Below, piece by piece: positions 1 to 10,147 of a DNA stretch of 64,000 nt. The stretch is from Bacillus xiamenensis (GTDB taxonomy: Bacteria; Bacillota; Bacilli; Bacillales; Bacillaceae), in NCBI RefSeq assembly GCF_000300535.1, contig NZ_AMSH01000006.1, positions 41,464 to 105,463 of the forward strand. Reading direction: 5' to 3'. Below the pieces are notes generated by a model. The model was not told where the DNA came from, did not search any database, and worked only from the letters and a program-made list of their open reading frames with translations. Position 1 is the stretch's first letter. The number at the start of each line of letters is the position of its first letter. Made by a program: the position numbers and the translations under genes.

Positions 1-360
1 GTACTAGAAAAACTGGATGGGAAAAAGCCAGAGGCTATTCTCATTGACCAATTTGCAGAACCCGGCATTTATTTCAAGCACCTAGCGGGGAAAAAGATCA
101 TCCGGGAGCGTACGTATTTTAGTACAAAAGCAGAAGGCATCCATTTATCAGTTGCTGCGGCTTCGATTATCGCAAGATACGCCTTTTTAATTGAGATGGA
201 TAAATTATCTAAAGCAGCAGGCTTTGACATTCCAAAAGGAGCCGGTCCTCATGTCGACAAGGCGGCCGCAAAGCTCATCAAACTGCACGGTGAAGATGCT
301 TTACGCCAATTTACAAAGCTGCATTTTGCCAACACCCAGAAAGCGAAAAAATGGTTATAA
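1..360 (+). CDS. rnhC: Ribonuclease HIII, C-terminal part (cut by window edge)
   Basis: Reading frame 1 is open from the first base to a TAA at 358-360 and gives the last 119 residues of a type 2 RNase H. These enzymes cut the RNA strand of RNA:DNA hybrids. Visible family features are the 'LIDQFAEPG' stretch, the '[20 protein letters not shown]' segment typical of RNase HII/HIII, and the tail ending 'AKKWL'. Position next to pheT, in the opposite orientation, is the usual Bacillus arrangement. The N-terminal substrate-binding domain and the first catalytic residues lie outside the window. The assignment to HIII rather than HII rests on the neighbourhood and the C-terminal sequence. Confidence 0.93.
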   Translation, partial: VLEKLDGKKPEAILIDQFAEPGIYFKHLAGKKIIRERTYFSTKAEGIHLSVAAASIIARYAFLIEMDKLSKAAGFDIPKGAGPHVDKAAAKLIKLHGEDALRQFTKLHFANTQKAKKWL

Positions 361-366
361 TTTAAA

Positions 367-404
367 AAAGAGCTATAGCCCTTTTAAAAGGCCATAGCTC
401 TTTT
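367..404. terminator. Bidirectional terminator between rnhC and pheT
   Basis: A near-perfect hairpin of about 13 bp is flanked by A-runs on one side and T-runs on the other, so it can end both the plus-strand rnhC transcript and the minus-strand pheST transcript, which converge here. Confidence 0.85.
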
Positions 405-406
405 CT

Positions 407-2821
407 TTATCCGCGCAAAACGGCTTGATACGTATCTTCTAATGCTTTCAATACTTTTGTATGAACAGCCGTCACTTCTTCTTCTGTCAATGTTTGTTCT
501 GGGTTTAAATATTGCAGAGAGAACGCCACAGATTTCTTGCCTTCCTCCATGTGTTCACCCTCATACACGTCAAAGACGGAAAGGTCCGTCAGTAAACGGC
601 CGCCTGCTTCATAGATGACTTGCTCCAGCTGTCCGCTTGAAATATGCTGATCGACGACGAGCGCAATATCTCTTGTCACAGCCGGGAATCTTGGAATCGC
701 CGTATATTTCATATCCTCTGTTTCAGATGTCATGACATCCGTTAAATCGAATTCGAATACATATGTTTCTTTTAAATCTAATTCCTTTTCAACGACTGGA
801 TGAAGCGCAGCAACAAAGCCAATCACTTTTCCATTTAAGTGAACATCTGCTGTACGCCCTGGGTGAAGACCCTCACGCTCTGCTTGAACATACGTGATCT
901 GCTCTGATACACCAAGCTTTTCAAACAGCCCTTCAGCAATTCCTTTTGCTACATAAAAATCAACGGCTTTTTTCTCGCCCTGCCAAAGGTTTTTATGCCA
1001 TAGGCCTGTGATTGCTCCAGCCACATGCTCTTTCTCGACTGGCTTTGCACCTTCAGCTTCTGCTAAGAAAACAGAACCCGTTTCATAAAAGGCAAAGGAA
1101 TCAGCTTGTCTTGCTAGATTATATGCGACAGAATCAAGTAAGTTTGGCAGAAGACTTTGTCTCAGCACACTGCGTTCCTCACTCATTGGCAGTGAAAGTC
1201 TTGTTTGATAAGCTGGGTTCAAGGCAAAGGCCGTAGACTTATGCTGATTCGTTAAAGAATACGTGATTGCTTGAGAAAGCCCTGCTCCTTCCAAGAAACG
1301 TCTCACCTTTCTACGTTTCACTTGGTATGGTGTGAGACCGCCAACTGTACCAGCTGTCGCAGGCAGTGTAGACGGAATGTTATCGTAGCCGTATAATCGT
1401 GCCACTTCTTCGATAAGATCTTCTTCAATCGTAATATCCATTCTTCGAGAAGGAACCGTCACGATCAAAACGTCATTTGATTCACCCACGGTAAAGCCCA
1501 GTTTATTGAAAATATGAATCATATCTTCTTTTGAAATGCTCATTCCAAGCACTTTATTAACACGCTCCGTTGACACATGGATGACATTCATGCTTGCTTC
1601 CATGTGATTTTCCTCAACAGTGCCGCTTAGCACTTCACCGCCAGCATAGATGCTCATCAGTTGTGCCGCTCTTTCGGCTGCTGATTTCACACGCTGCGGA
1701 TCGATTCCCTTTTCAAACCGTGTGCTTGATTCACTGCGAAGCCCTAGGTCTCTAGAAGCCTGACGGACGGTTTGACCATTAAAAAATGCCGCTTCTAAAA
1801 GAATCGTTGTCGTTTCATCACGCACCTCTGATTCAAGGCCACCCATGACTCCTGCTACAGCGTGTGCTTTCGTCCCATTTGTAATGACAAGATGCTTTGA
1901 TGACAATGTGCGCTCTTGTTCATCCAATGTGTGAATCATTTCGTTTTCAGCCGCTTGACGTACGACCACCTGTTTTGAACCAAAACGATCATAGTCAAAT
2001 GCATGAAGCGGCTGACCGTATTCAAGCAAGACAAAATTCGTAATATCCACAACGTTGTTAATCGGGCGAATGCCTGCATTCATCAGTCTTGTTTGCATCC
2101 AAAGCGGTGCAGGTCCTATTTTTACATTTTTAATGATCTTCGCTGCATAAAGAGGGTTTGCTTCTTGATCCTCAATGTGGACAGAAATATAATCCGATGC
2201 TTTTTCCGAAGACGATTCATATGCTGTATCAGGCAGTTTGATTTCTCTCCCTAAAATCGCTGCTACCTCATAAGCCACACCTAGCATATTGAGGGCATCG
2301 GCACGGTTTGGCGTTAATCCAAGCTCCAGTACTGCATCATCTAATTGAAGCGCCTGAAGGGCATCTTCTCCTGGTTTCACATCATTTGGGAAAACAAAAA
2401 TGCCTTCTGCATATTCCTTTGGTACAAGCTTACTTTCTACTCCTAATTCTTGAAGAGAACAAATCATGCCATGAGACTCTTCGCCGCGCAGTTTGGCTTT
2501 TTTAATTTTAAAGTTCCCTGGAAGGACTGCTCCCACAGTTGCGACTGCGACATATTGTCCTTTCTCCACATTCGGAGCCCCGCAAATAATTTGTACAGGC
2601 GCGTCTTCCCCAATATCAACAAGGCATTTATTTAATTTATCCGCATTCGGATGCTGTTCACGCTCAATGACGTGTCCAACGACAACACCTTTGATGCCTT
2701 CACCTTTATACTCAACGGCTTCCACTTCAATACCGCTTCTAGTGATTTTCTCTGCTAATTCATCCGGAAGAATGCCTTCTAAATCGACATAGTCTTCTAA
2801 CCATTTATATGAAACAAACAT
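407..2821 (-). CDS. pheT: Phenylalanyl-tRNA synthetase beta subunit
   Basis: Beta subunit of the alpha2-beta2 synthetase that charges tRNA-Phe in the cytoplasm. The 804-residue length equals that of the B. subtilis protein. In order: an EMAP/OB-type tRNA-binding domain at about residues 40-150, a B3/B4 editing module at about 210-380 that removes mischarged Tyr, a B5 domain at about 405-475, a catalytic-like core, and a C-terminal ferredoxin-fold anticodon-binding domain from about 710. The ATG is preceded by a strong GGAGG site 7 bases away. It follows pheS by 15 bases, so the two are co-transcribed under the pheS T-box. Confidence 0.98.
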   Translation of the reverse strand: MFVSYKWLEDYVDLEGILPDELAEKITRSGIEVEAVEYKGEGIKGVVVGHVIEREQHPNADKLNKCLVDIGEDAPVQIICGAPNVEKGQYVAVATVGAVLPGNFKIKKAKLRGEESHGMICSLQELGVESKLVPKEYAEGIFVFPNDVKPGEDALQALQLDDAVLELGLTPNRADALNMLGVAYEVAAILGREIKLPDTAYESSSEKASDYISVHIEDQEANPLYAAKIIKNVKIGPAPLWMQTRLMNAGIRPINNVVDITNFVLLEYGQPLHAFDYDRFGSKQVVVRQAAENEMIHTLDEQERTLSSKHLVITNGTKAHAVAGVMGGLESEVRDETTTILLEAAFFNGQTVRQASRDLGLRSESSTRFEKGIDPQRVKSAAERAAQLMSIYAGGEVLSGTVEENHMEASMNVIHVSTERVNKVLGMSISKEDMIHIFNKLGFTVGESNDVLIVTVPSRRMDITIEEDLIEEVARLYGYDNIPSTLPATAGTVGGLTPYQVKRRKVRRFLEGAGLSQAITYSLTNQHKSTAFALNPAYQTRLSLPMSEERSVLRQSLLPNLLDSVAYNLARQADSFAFYETGSVFLAEAEGAKPVEKEHVAGAITGLWHKNLWQGEKKAVDFYVAKGIAEGLFEKLGVSEQITYVQAEREGLHPGRTADVHLNGKVIGFVAALHPVVEKELDLKETYVFEFDLTDVMTSETEDMKYTAIPRFPAVTRDIALVVDQHISSGQLEQVIYEAGGRLLTDLSVFDVYEGEHMEEGKKSVAFSLQYLNPEQTLTEEEVTAVHTKVLKALEDTYQAVLRG

Positions 2822-2836
2822 GTTGATTTCCTCCTC

Positions 2837-3871
2837 TTAGTCCTGCTTGAATTGCTTTGTGAATCTAATATCATTTGTGTAGAAATGGCGAATATCGTCA
2901 ATGCCGTATTTCAGCATCGCAATACGTTCAACACCCATTCCAAAAGCAAAGCCTTGGTAAGTATCTGGATCAAATCCGCTCATTTTCAGTACATTCGGGT
3001 GAACCATCCCCGCACCTAAAATTTCAATCCAGCCTGTTCCTTTACATACAGAACAGCCTTTCCCTCCGCATTTAAAGCAAGACACATCGACTTCAACAGA
3101 TGGTTCTGTAAATGGGAAAAAGCTTGGACGCAGTCTAATTTCACGATCTTCACCAAACATTTTTCTTGCGACCGTCTCTAGCGTTCCTTTTAAATCACTC
3201 ATGCTAATATTGTGATCTACCACAAGTCCTTCAATCTGCATGAATTGATGTGAATGAGTGGCATCATCGCTGTCACGTCTATATACCTTACCAGGGCAGA
3301 TGATCTTCACAGGGCCTTGGCCTTTATATTTCTCAAGTGTACGGGCCTGAACTGGTGATGTTTGTGTTCTCATCAGGGTATCTTCAGTAATATAGAAGCT
3401 GTCCTGCATATCACGTGCCGGATGTTCTTTTGGAAGATTGAGCGCTTCAAAGTTATAGTAATCGGTTTCCACCTCTGGGCCCTCTTCAACGGTATAGCCC
3501 ATTCCGATAAATAAATCTTCAATGTCTTCTACAACAATCGTTAAAGGATGTCTTGCCCCGATTTTGATAGGACTTGCCGGCAATGTCACATCTATGGTTT
3601 GAGAAGCCAGCTTCTTTTTCACTTCTTCTGCTTCCAGTTGTTCATTTTTTTCCGCAATGGCACTAGCAATCTGCTCTCTTACTTCGTTTGCGAGTGCGCC
3701 CATTTTTGGTCTTTCTTCAGCGGAAAGCTTGCCCATCCCGCGAAGCACTTCTGTAATCGGGCCTTTTTTTCCTAGATATTGAACACGAATGTCATTGACC
3801 TCTTTGAGCGAGCTAGCTGCTTCTACCTTCGCTATCGCCTCTGTTTCAAGCTGTTTTAACGTTTCTTGCAT
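2837..3871 (-). CDS. pheS: Phenylalanyl-tRNA synthetase alpha subunit
   Basis: Catalytic subunit of PheRS, a class II synthetase. From the ATG at 3871 it has 344 residues, the usual Bacillus length, with an AAGGAGG site 8 bases upstream. A longer in-frame start at 3898 is possible but has no ribosome site. An N-terminal coiled coil (about residues 1-90) contacts tRNA, and the class II core follows with '[11 protein letters not shown]' and a C-terminal '[14 protein letters not shown]' motif 3. A Cys-rich insertion with four cysteines ([12 protein letters not shown]) sits at about residue 270. First gene of the pheST operon. Confidence 0.98.
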   Translation of the reverse strand: MQETLKQLETEAIAKVEAASSLKEVNDIRVQYLGKKGPITEVLRGMGKLSAEERPKMGALANEVREQIASAIAEKNEQLEAEEVKKKLASQTIDVTLPASPIKIGARHPLTIVVEDIEDLFIGMGYTVEEGPEVETDYYNFEALNLPKEHPARDMQDSFYITEDTLMRTQTSPVQARTLEKYKGQGPVKIICPGKVYRRDSDDATHSHQFMQIEGLVVDHNISMSDLKGTLETVARKMFGEDREIRLRPSFFPFTEPSVEVDVSCFKCGGKGCSVCKGTGWIEILGAGMVHPNVLKMSGFDPDTYQGFAFGMGVERIAMLKYGIDDIRHFYTNDIRFTKQFKQD

Positions 3872-3938
3872 GAGTGTAATCCTCCTTTTGATATACAAAA
3901 CCGCCTGGATAAACGGCTGTTTGATCGTTTAAAGACAA

Positions 3939-4206
3939 TAAAAAAACTCGTCACTTCAATATAGAAGGGACGAGTTGTGGTCGCGGTACCACCCTTGTTA
4001 AGCACACATGTGCGAATAAGCTTCATTGACATAACGGAATCAAACGAATCCGGTTCACCTTTACGCAAAACTTGCGGTCCCGGTGACAACTCCAGAGGTG
4101 AATTCCTGTTTCAGCATTCCTTAAATGCACTTTCAGTCTACGATGCATTCTCCCTATAAGGACGCTCCTTGAAACAATCTTCCTCTATCATGGTTTTTAA
4201 AATATT
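3939..4206 (-). ncRNA. T-box leader of pheST (tRNA-Phe sensing)
   Basis: On the minus strand the leader carries the hallmark T-box motif AGGGTGGTACCGCG at about 3981-3996. A terminator hairpin with a T-run follows at 3939-3977, and a Stem I contains an AGAGGAAG-type element. The specifier triplet is read as TTC (Phe) at 4100-4102, followed by ACCTC as in other Bacillus T-boxes. Uncharged tRNA-Phe should pair with specifier and T-box and favour the antiterminator. The 5' end is inferred from the promoter at 4213-4241. Confidence 0.93.
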
Positions 4207-4212
4207 AGTTTT

Positions 4213-4241
4213 ATTATAGTGAAAAATAGTGCATGATGCAA
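4213..4241 (-). promoter_or_regulatory. Sigma-A promoter of pheST
   Basis: Minus strand TTGCAT, 17 bases, TATAAT. It sits just beyond the stop of rlmP and correctly placed upstream of the T-box leader, with a predicted start near 4206. Confidence 0.75.
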
Positions 4242-4243
4242 CA

Positions 4244-4987
4244 CTATCCACGCAAATGGTAGACAAGAACAGCGGCTGCGACGGCAACATTTAAGGATTC
4301 TGCTTGCCCATACATCGGAACATATAAATTCTGATCTGTCATTTGAAGGATCTCTGGATCAATGCCTGCTCCCTCGTTGCCAACAATTAACGCAAACGGA
4401 CCTTCTGCCGCTATGTGTCTGTACTCTTTTGCATCCTTTAAGGCGCTTCCGTACACTGGTATGCCCTGCTCTTTAAATACTGGAATCGCCTGTTGAAGTG
4501 TTTGCTTTAAGATAGGCAGATGAAAATGTGAGCCTTGTGCTGAACGGAGCGTTTTTCCGTTAAACGCATCAACGGTTCCATCCCCTAAGATCACAGCATC
4601 AAGACCAGCGGCATCTGCTGTCCGGATCAGTGTGCCTAAATTCCCAGGGTCCTGCACCGCATCTAACAGAAGAATTCGCTCATACTTCTTTTCTTTAAAC
4701 TCGGGAAGTGTGCAAACCGCTGCGATATGCTGAGGTGTTTCCGTTTCTGTCATCGCAGCAAAAGCCTCTTCACTTAATTCATACAGCTCAATGTCAGGCT
4801 GGGTGTCAGCAGGGAGCATGTCAGGCGCTGTGACCATTAACTCTTTCACAACCCCGCACTTTAATGCTTCTTCTACTAAGTGTTTTCCTTCAACGAGAAA
4901 CAGCCCTGTTTTCGTTCGTTCTTTTTTTGTATGGAGCTTTTTCCATTGTTTAATGTTTGTGTTTTTAGCAGATTCTATATATTTCAA
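4244..4987 (-). CDS. rlmP: 23S rRNA 2'-O-methyltransferase, SPOUT family (RlmP/YsgA)
   Basis: A TrmH/SpoU-type SPOUT methyltransferase of 247 residues using S-adenosylmethionine. The B. subtilis orthologue YsgA is described as RlmP, which makes 2'-O-methylguanosine in the A-loop of 23S rRNA. The N-terminal substrate-binding domain (about 1-95) precedes the knotted core with motif 1 '[14 protein letters not shown]', motif 2 '[11 protein letters not shown]' and motif 3 '[14 protein letters not shown]'. The start is TTG, with AAAGGAG ten bases upstream. It lies between pheS and sspI as in B. subtilis. The exact target nucleotide is taken from the family, not visible here. Confidence 0.92.
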   Translation of the reverse strand: MKYIESAKNTNIKQWKKLHTKKERTKTGLFLVEGKHLVEEALKCGVVKELMVTAPDMLPADTQPDIELYELSEEAFAAMTETETPQHIAAVCTLPEFKEKKYERILLLDAVQDPGNLGTLIRTADAAGLDAVILGDGTVDAFNGKTLRSAQGSHFHLPILKQTLQQAIPVFKEQGIPVYGSALKDAKEYRHIAAEGPFALIVGNEGAGIDPEILQMTDQNLYVPMYGQAESLNVAVAAAVLVYHLRG

Positions 4988-5016
4988 GCGACTTTAACTC
5001 CTTTAAATATCATGAA

Positions 5017-5046
5017 TGTATTATATCTCATGCACACTACATAATA
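5017..5046 (+). promoter_or_regulatory. Possible forespore (sigma-G type) promoter of sspI
   Basis: TGTATT, 17 bases, CATAATA resembles the sigma-F/G pattern TGAATA-N17/18-CATACTA (four of six, six of seven). It lies about 55 bases before the sspI ATG. Support is moderate and rests partly on sspI being a forespore gene. Confidence 0.4.
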
Positions 5047-5100
5047 AACCTGTCTTTGAGACAGAATAGGGCTATTACCATCAAAAAAGGAGTGTGGGCA

Positions 5101-5322
5101 ATGGATTTTAATTTAAGAGGTGCAGTCATTCAAAACATTACTGGCCATAATCAAGAGCAGCTTGAGCATACGATTTTAGATGCGATTCAAAGTGGCGAGG
5201 AAAAAATGCTCCCTGGTCTTGGCGTTTTGTTCGAAGTATTATGGCAAGAGGCATCAGAGGACGAAAAAAATGAAATCCTTGAAACATTAGAGCAAGGCTT
5301 AAAGCCTCACCAGCAGCAATAA
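5101..5322 (+). CDS. sspI: Small acid-soluble spore protein SspI
   Basis: A minor SASP packed in the spore core. The product has 73 residues from the ATG at 5101, which has AAGGAG about 8 bases upstream; an upstream in-frame ATG gives an unneeded extension. The sequence '[20 protein letters not shown]' is the family signature of SspI. Minor SASPs are made only in the forespore and are degraded at germination. The gene is monocistronic and is closed by a strong terminator. Confidence 0.96.
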   Translation: MDFNLRGAVIQNITGHNQEQLEHTILDAIQSGEEKMLPGLGVLFEVLWQEASEDEKNEILETLEQGLKPHQQQ

Positions 5323-5326
5323 AAAG

Positions 5327-5360
5327 AAGCCGGTTTGCTGATAGATAAGCAAACCGGCTT
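5327..5360. terminator. Bidirectional terminator between sspI and cstA
   Basis: A 13-bp perfect stem (AAGCCGGTTTGCT and its complement) with an 8-base loop lies between the convergent stops of sspI and cstA. Confidence 0.88.
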
Positions 5361-5367
5361 TGTTCAT

Positions 5368-7164
5368 TTAGCCAGTGATCGGCGTTTCCATTCGAAGAGC
5401 TGGATCACGCCAGATCTCGACCCATTTTTTAATAGCGAACACAATAATGACAAAACCTAAGATCAGCATGATGATAGACAGAACCGCATTCAGCACGCTG
5501 TAGCCAGATGCTTCAGGATTGAGATAGACATTCGCAACCATCCAATAACCCGCATAATTTACCGTCACATATAAGTAAGCAAGCGGAATAAGACAAGTGA
5601 GCATATACCGCCTTTTATCCGCAATTTTCAGCACAACTGTCGCCCCAATGATTAAGCCGACCGAAGCCATTAATTGGTTTGAAACCCCAAAGAGTGCCCA
5701 AATGGACCCAATGTCTCCAGAGTAAAGCAAGTAGCCCCACATAAAACAAGCAAGTGCGCTTGCAAAGACAGATCCTGGGACCCAGTCATTTCGTTTCAGC
5801 GGTTTATAGGCTTCTCCAAAGAAGTCTTGGATTAAATATCGCGCGACACGGGTTCCCGCGTCAATCGCCGTTAAAATAAAGACAGCTTCAAACATAATAA
5901 CGAATTGGAAGAAATAAGATGCCAAATGACTAAAGAACGGAATTCCCGTAAAGATGTATGCCATCCCTACAGCTAATGTAACGGCTCCACCTGTTCTTCC
6001 TTCTAAATCAAGGCCAATCTCTTTACTTAGCTGCGGAAGGTTCTCGACACTCATACCAAGCGTTCGGAACATTTCAGGTGTACTGTTAATCGCAAAATAA
6101 TCTCCTGGATGCAGGGCAGTCGCAGCAATTAATGCCATGATCCCAACCAAGCATTCTACCAGCATTGCGCCAAACGCTACAGGCTTCATATCACTCCAGC
6201 GATCCAGCATTTTAGGCGTTGTCCCTGAGCCAACAAATGCGTGAAAACCGGAAATCGCGCCGCAGGCAATCGTGATGGAAATAAATGGCCAGACAGGACC
6301 AGCTAAAACAGGCCCTCCTCCATTCACAAACTCTGTAAACGCCGGAAATTGAATCGTTGGATTGACCACAAAGATCCCGGCAATGAGAGCGATGAACACA
6401 CCAATTTTCATAAAACTGCTTAAATAGTCTCTTGGTGCCAAAAGCAGCCACACCGGCAAGGCCGCAGCAAAAAATGCATAGATCGGCAGGGCGAGAGCGA
6501 GTGTTTTTGTATCAAGGGTTAAAAGATCACCAAGTGCTGTTCCTTGAATATTTGGTCCAAGGAATACACCAAGCATCAGCAAAATAAATCCTGCAGATGT
6601 AGCCAGCTTTAAATTGCCGGTCTTTTTATAATAAAGACCGACCCCCATCGCAATTGGAATCGTGATTCCGACCGCAAATGTTCCCCAAGGATTTCGTTCT
6701 AAAGCATGAAGCACAACCATGGACAGTCCTGCCATCGTAATCGTAATAATAAATAGCATCGCAAGCCCTGTACAAAATCCTGCAACAGGTCCTAGCTCTT
6801 CTTTCGCAACCTCTGATAGTGATTTCCCCTTTTTTCGCATCGAAGCAAATAACACGACAAGGTCATGTACAGCTCCCCCAATAACTGCCCCAATTAAAAG
6901 CCAAAGGAGACCAGGTAAATACCCAAATTGTGCGGCTAAAATCGGACCAACTAATGGACCGGCAGCGGCAATTGCAGCAAAGTGATGTCCAAATGTGACC
7001 CATTTATTTGTTGGCACATAATCTTTACCATCCTCTAGCGTATGGGCCGGTGTAGGATGATCGTCTGTGACCTTTAATACCTTCACCATCATAAATGTGC
7101 CATAGAGACGATACGCAATCGCTAAAATACACATAGACCCTATAACAATTGTAACCGCATTCAT
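5368..7164 (-). CDS. cstA: Carbon starvation protein CstA, membrane transporter
   Basis: A polytopic membrane protein of 598 residues with about 16 hydrophobic segments. CstA proteins import peptides, and pyruvate in enteric bacteria, when carbon is short. Family motifs seen include 'GHHFAAIAAAGPLVGPILAAQFGYLPG' at about residues 60-86 and 'GTTPKMLDRWSDMKPVAFGAMLVE' at about 310-335. The ATG has AAGGGGATG upstream. It stands alone, converging on sspI. The ara/abn operon that follows cstA in B. subtilis is absent. No CcpA site was recognised upstream. The substrate in this organism is not shown by the sequence. Confidence 0.95.
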   Translation of the reverse strand: MNAVTIVIGSMCILAIAYRLYGTFMMVKVLKVTDDHPTPAHTLEDGKDYVPTNKWVTFGHHFAAIAAAGPLVGPILAAQFGYLPGLLWLLIGAVIGGAVHDLVVLFASMRKKGKSLSEVAKEELGPVAGFCTGLAMLFIITITMAGLSMVVLHALERNPWGTFAVGITIPIAMGVGLYYKKTGNLKLATSAGFILLMLGVFLGPNIQGTALGDLLTLDTKTLALALPIYAFFAAALPVWLLLAPRDYLSSFMKIGVFIALIAGIFVVNPTIQFPAFTEFVNGGGPVLAGPVWPFISITIACGAISGFHAFVGSGTTPKMLDRWSDMKPVAFGAMLVECLVGIMALIAATALHPGDYFAINSTPEMFRTLGMSVENLPQLSKEIGLDLEGRTGGAVTLAVGMAYIFTGIPFFSHLASYFFQFVIMFEAVFILTAIDAGTRVARYLIQDFFGEAYKPLKRNDWVPGSVFASALACFMWGYLLYSGDIGSIWALFGVSNQLMASVGLIIGATVVLKIADKRRYMLTCLIPLAYLYVTVNYAGYWMVANVYLNPEASGYSVLNAVLSIIMLILGFVIIVFAIKKWVEIWRDPALRMETPITG

Positions 7165-7476
7165 TCAACCATCCCCTTTTTGAAAACAATTTGTTACAAA
7201 TATAACATAAATTGATTGATTTTTTCTTTCCTTTAAAACCAAGTTGACAAATAGGAATAATTGATTTAATCTTAAATAAGCTTCACCTACTTCCATAAAC
7301 TCTCTTTTGACAGAGCGATCTCTAAGCTCTGTCCTTTTTATTGATTTCATCTTACAAAAATAAAAGATGGATCACATGTGCCTTATTAACTAGAAAATTC
7401 TCTCTTCATCCGCTAAAAATAGTTCTTTTGATACAAATTAAAAACGATTCATTTCCTGGGAAATTCAATGGTGCAA
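7165..7476. other. Intergenic region upstream of cstA
   Basis: About 310 AT-rich bases between the cstA start and the ysdC terminator. No supported gene. It contains a plus-strand TTGACA at 7244-7249 and a plus-strand terminator-like hairpin at 7309-7340 (separate entry). No convincing cstA promoter was recognised. A 61-codon minus-strand frame inside has no recognisable product. Confidence 0.6.
7309..7340 (+). terminator. Orphan plus-strand terminator-like hairpin
   Basis: GACAGAG and CTCTGTC (7 bp) with an 11-base loop, followed by CTTTTTA on the plus strand. No plus-strand gene lies before it after the terminated sspI, so it may end a small RNA or block stray transcription. Confidence 0.45.
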
Positions 7477-7510
7477 AAAAGCCTTTCCTCTACACTGAGG
7501 AAAGGCTTTT
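7477..7510 (-). terminator. ysdC terminator
   Basis: A 14-bp stem (AAAAGCCTTTCCTC and its complement) just after the ysdC stop, followed by T-rich sequence on the minus strand. Confidence 0.85.
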
Positions 7511-7513
7511 CTA

Positions 7514-8602
7514 TTAAGAACCATACGTAATTTGTTCGACAGTTTTTTGATCAAGTCTTTTGATAACTTCTGTTAAAAGCTTCACTGCATTTTCATAATC
7601 ATCTCGGTGAATCATTGCTGCATGGGTATGAATATACCTGCTTGGAATCCCGATGGATAGTGATGGAACACCATGACCTGTTAAATGGATACCCCCAGCA
7701 TCTGTCCCCCCGCCAGGCACTGAATCATATTGATAAGGGATGTTCAATTCATCCGCTGTCTGGACAACAAAATCGCGAAGTCCTTTATGAGAAATCATAG
7801 AAGCATCAAATACGACAATCGTTGGTCCTTTGCCAAGTTTGCTCGTTGCTTCTTTTTCAGTGATGCCTGGCGTATCTCCTGCTACACCAACATCAATGGC
7901 AAATCCAATATCAGGCTGGATCGCGGCAGCAGCCGTTTTGGCTCCGCGCAGGCCTACTTCCTCTTGAACAGTTGCCACACTGTAAGCGATATTTTCATGC
8001 TGAGCACCATGTAAATTCTTCATGACATCAATCGCCACTGCACAGCCGATACGATTGTCCCATGCTTTTGCAAGGAGCATTTTTTCATCATTCATGACCG
8101 TAAACTCAAAGTAAGGAACAATTTGATCTCCAGGCAGCACGCCCCACTCCATCGCCTGTTCTTTGCTTGAAGCCCCAATATCAATAAACATATCAGTAAT
8201 TTCAATTGTTTTTTTGCGGGCTTCTGGTGATAAGACATGTGGCGGTTTGGAACCAATCACACCTGTGATGTCCCCTTTTTTCGTCACAATGGTGACACGC
8301 TGTGCCAGCATGACCTGTGACCACCAGCCACCGACCGTTTGAAAACGAATATAGCCTTTGTCATCAATTTTTGTCACCATGAATCCTACTTCATCTAAGT
8401 GACCAGCGAGCATGATTTTAGGCCCATTTGCATTTCCTTCCTTCTTAGCGATGAAGCTGCCAAGGCGGTCTGTAGAAATTTCATCTGCATATGTTTCTAT
8501 GTATGTCTGCATGACTTTTTTGACATCACGTTCATTTCCTGGAATCCCTTTTGCATCCGTTAGGTCTTTCAGCATAGTTAATGTTTGATCTAGTTTTGTC
8601 AT
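7514..8602 (-). CDS. ysdC: M42 family metallo-aminopeptidase YsdC
   Basis: A 362-residue cytoplasmic di-metal aminopeptidase of the M42 (glutamyl aminopeptidase/tetrahedral) family. Metal and catalytic signatures seen are '[11 protein letters not shown]' (about 66), 'AWDNRIGC' (about 178), the '[10 protein letters not shown]' glutamate pair (about 210), 'AIDVG' and a C-terminal 'HTHAAMIH'. The start at 8602 was chosen over the ATG at 8611 because AAGGAGG abuts the latter and is correctly spaced for the former. M42 enzymes trim short peptides; the preferred residue here is unknown. Confidence 0.95.
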   Translation of the reverse strand: MTKLDQTLTMLKDLTDAKGIPGNERDVKKVMQTYIETYADEISTDRLGSFIAKKEGNANGPKIMLAGHLDEVGFMVTKIDDKGYIRFQTVGGWWSQVMLAQRVTIVTKKGDITGVIGSKPPHVLSPEARKKTIEITDMFIDIGASSKEQAMEWGVLPGDQIVPYFEFTVMNDEKMLLAKAWDNRIGCAVAIDVMKNLHGAQHENIAYSVATVQEEVGLRGAKTAAAAIQPDIGFAIDVGVAGDTPGITEKEATSKLGKGPTIVVFDASMISHKGLRDFVVQTADELNIPYQYDSVPGGGTDAGGIHLTGHGVPSLSIGIPSRYIHTHAAMIHRDDYENAVKLLTEVIKRLDQKTVEQITYGS

Positions 8603-8717
8603 TCCGTTCATCCTCCTTTATCTTCATGGTGCATTCTTATTATACAAAACCTCATTCGTTCAATACGATCTTTTTATGAATATTTTTTCGTTTAACGAAA
8701 TATTTTTTTAAAAAAGT

Positions 8718-8744
8718 TGAAACCTTTTGGCCTTTTCATTCGTA
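8718..8744 (+). promoter_or_regulatory. Sigma-W promoter of ysdB
   Basis: TGAAAC, 17 bases, CGTA matches the ECF sigma-W consensus and lies 37 bases upstream of the ysdB start. ysdB belongs to the sigma-W regulon in B. subtilis. Confidence 0.8.
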
Positions 8745-8780
8745 GTACATCAGATAACGGTATTGGAGGTGCATCCTGTC

Positions 8781-9185
8781 ATGTTTGTTATCCTCATTAG
8801 ACTTGCTCTTGTTGCACTGCTTGTCTATATTTTCTACATGGCGGTAAAATTCTTCTCAAACCCGAGAAGAAAGCTGAAACAAGCACAATTAAAAGAAGGC
8901 TTTTATTTTATGGACGAACAGCAAAATGCCCGCAAAAATTTTAATTTCGTCTATAAAGGTGTCTTGTTTGAAGGGGAAAAGCACATTCCTTCTAAGGATC
9001 ATCCTCTGTTTGTCCACTCCATTTACGTTTGGACGGAGTCACCTGAGAAGCTAAATGAGTTCACATTAGAAGACTTTGAAAAACTTGAGGAGAACATCAT
9101 CGAACGATATCCTCAGACCAAAATTGATTGGGATCAGCCCATCAAAAAAATCAAACAAAAAAAAGGAGCAGACACGCCGTCTTGA
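8781..9185 (+). CDS. ysdB: Sigma-W-controlled membrane-anchored protein YsdB
   Basis: A 134-residue protein with one N-terminal membrane segment (about residues 2-22) and a charged cytoplasmic domain ending in a Lys-rich tail. The ATG at 8781 has GGAGGTG ten bases upstream; an earlier in-frame ATG overlaps the promoter. Orthologues belong to the sigma-W envelope-stress regulon and the correct promoter is present. The biochemical role is unknown. It converges on ysdA with a shared terminator. Confidence 0.9.
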   Translation: MFVILIRLALVALLVYIFYMAVKFFSNPRRKLKQAQLKEGFYFMDEQQNARKNFNFVYKGVLFEGEKHIPSKDHPLFVHSIYVWTESPEKLNEFTLEDFEKLEENIIERYPQTKIDWDQPIKKIKQKKGADTPS

Positions 9186-9205
9186 TGGCGTCTGCTCCTT
9201 TTTCA
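9164..9205. terminator. Bidirectional terminator between ysdB and ysdA
   Basis: The stem GGAGCAGAC..GTCTGCTCC, extended by further pairing, has A- and T-runs on both sides. It overlaps the 3' ends of both convergent genes. Confidence 0.88.
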
Positions 9206-9469
9206 GATGAAATTCAAATATCCTAATATGACCAATTGAACAACAATTAGAACAGGCATGCCGATTTGAAAGGCAGGATGCTTTGTTTTATGACGGAAAT
9301 ACTGCATGCCAAGAAACGACCCAGCAGCACCAAAAAGCACTGCGGTACTCCATAAGTGCGCTTCTGATATTCTCCATTTATGCGCTTTTGCCCGGCGTTT
9401 ATCTTCTCCCATGAGAAAAAAACCATAGACATTCACCAAGATGAGCAGCACGATCAGAGCGATGTTCAT
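9203..9469 (-). CDS. ysdA: DUF1294 small membrane protein YsdA
   Basis: An 88-residue protein with about three hydrophobic segments (residues 1-20, about 40-55 and about 68-88) and the DUF1294 motif 'GEDKRRAKAHKWRISEAHLW' after the first. The ATG at 9469 is used because GAGGTG is six bases upstream; the GTG at 9478 overlaps that site. No function is known for the family. It lies just downstream of rplT, behind a terminator, as in B. subtilis. Confidence 0.9.
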   Translation of the reverse strand: MNIALIVLLILVNVYGFFLMGEDKRRAKAHKWRISEAHLWSTAVLFGAAGSFLGMQYFRHKTKHPAFQIGMPVLIVVQLVILGYLNFI

Positions 9470-9492
9470 TTCTTTCACCTCACATGATGAGA

Positions 9493-9522
9493 AAAAAGAT
9501 CACTCCTCGACGGAATGATCTT
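9493..9522 (-). terminator. Terminator of infC-rpmI-rplT
   Basis: AAAAGATCA and TGATCTTTT arms around a GC-containing middle, with a T-run on the minus strand, just after the rplT stop. Confidence 0.8.
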
Positions 9523-9531
9523 TTATATGAC

Positions 9532-9903
<372 letters not shown>

Positions 9904-9922
9904 CTATGATTCCTATTCCAAA

Positions 9923-10147
<225 letters not shown>

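Noticed and set aside
3856..4089. 77-codon frame within the pheS T-box leader
   Set aside because: Overlaps a clear T-box RNA and the pheS start; coding is not expected.
7165..7350. 61-codon minus-strand frame before cstA
   Set aside because: In the cstA leader, no ribosome site, no recognisable product.
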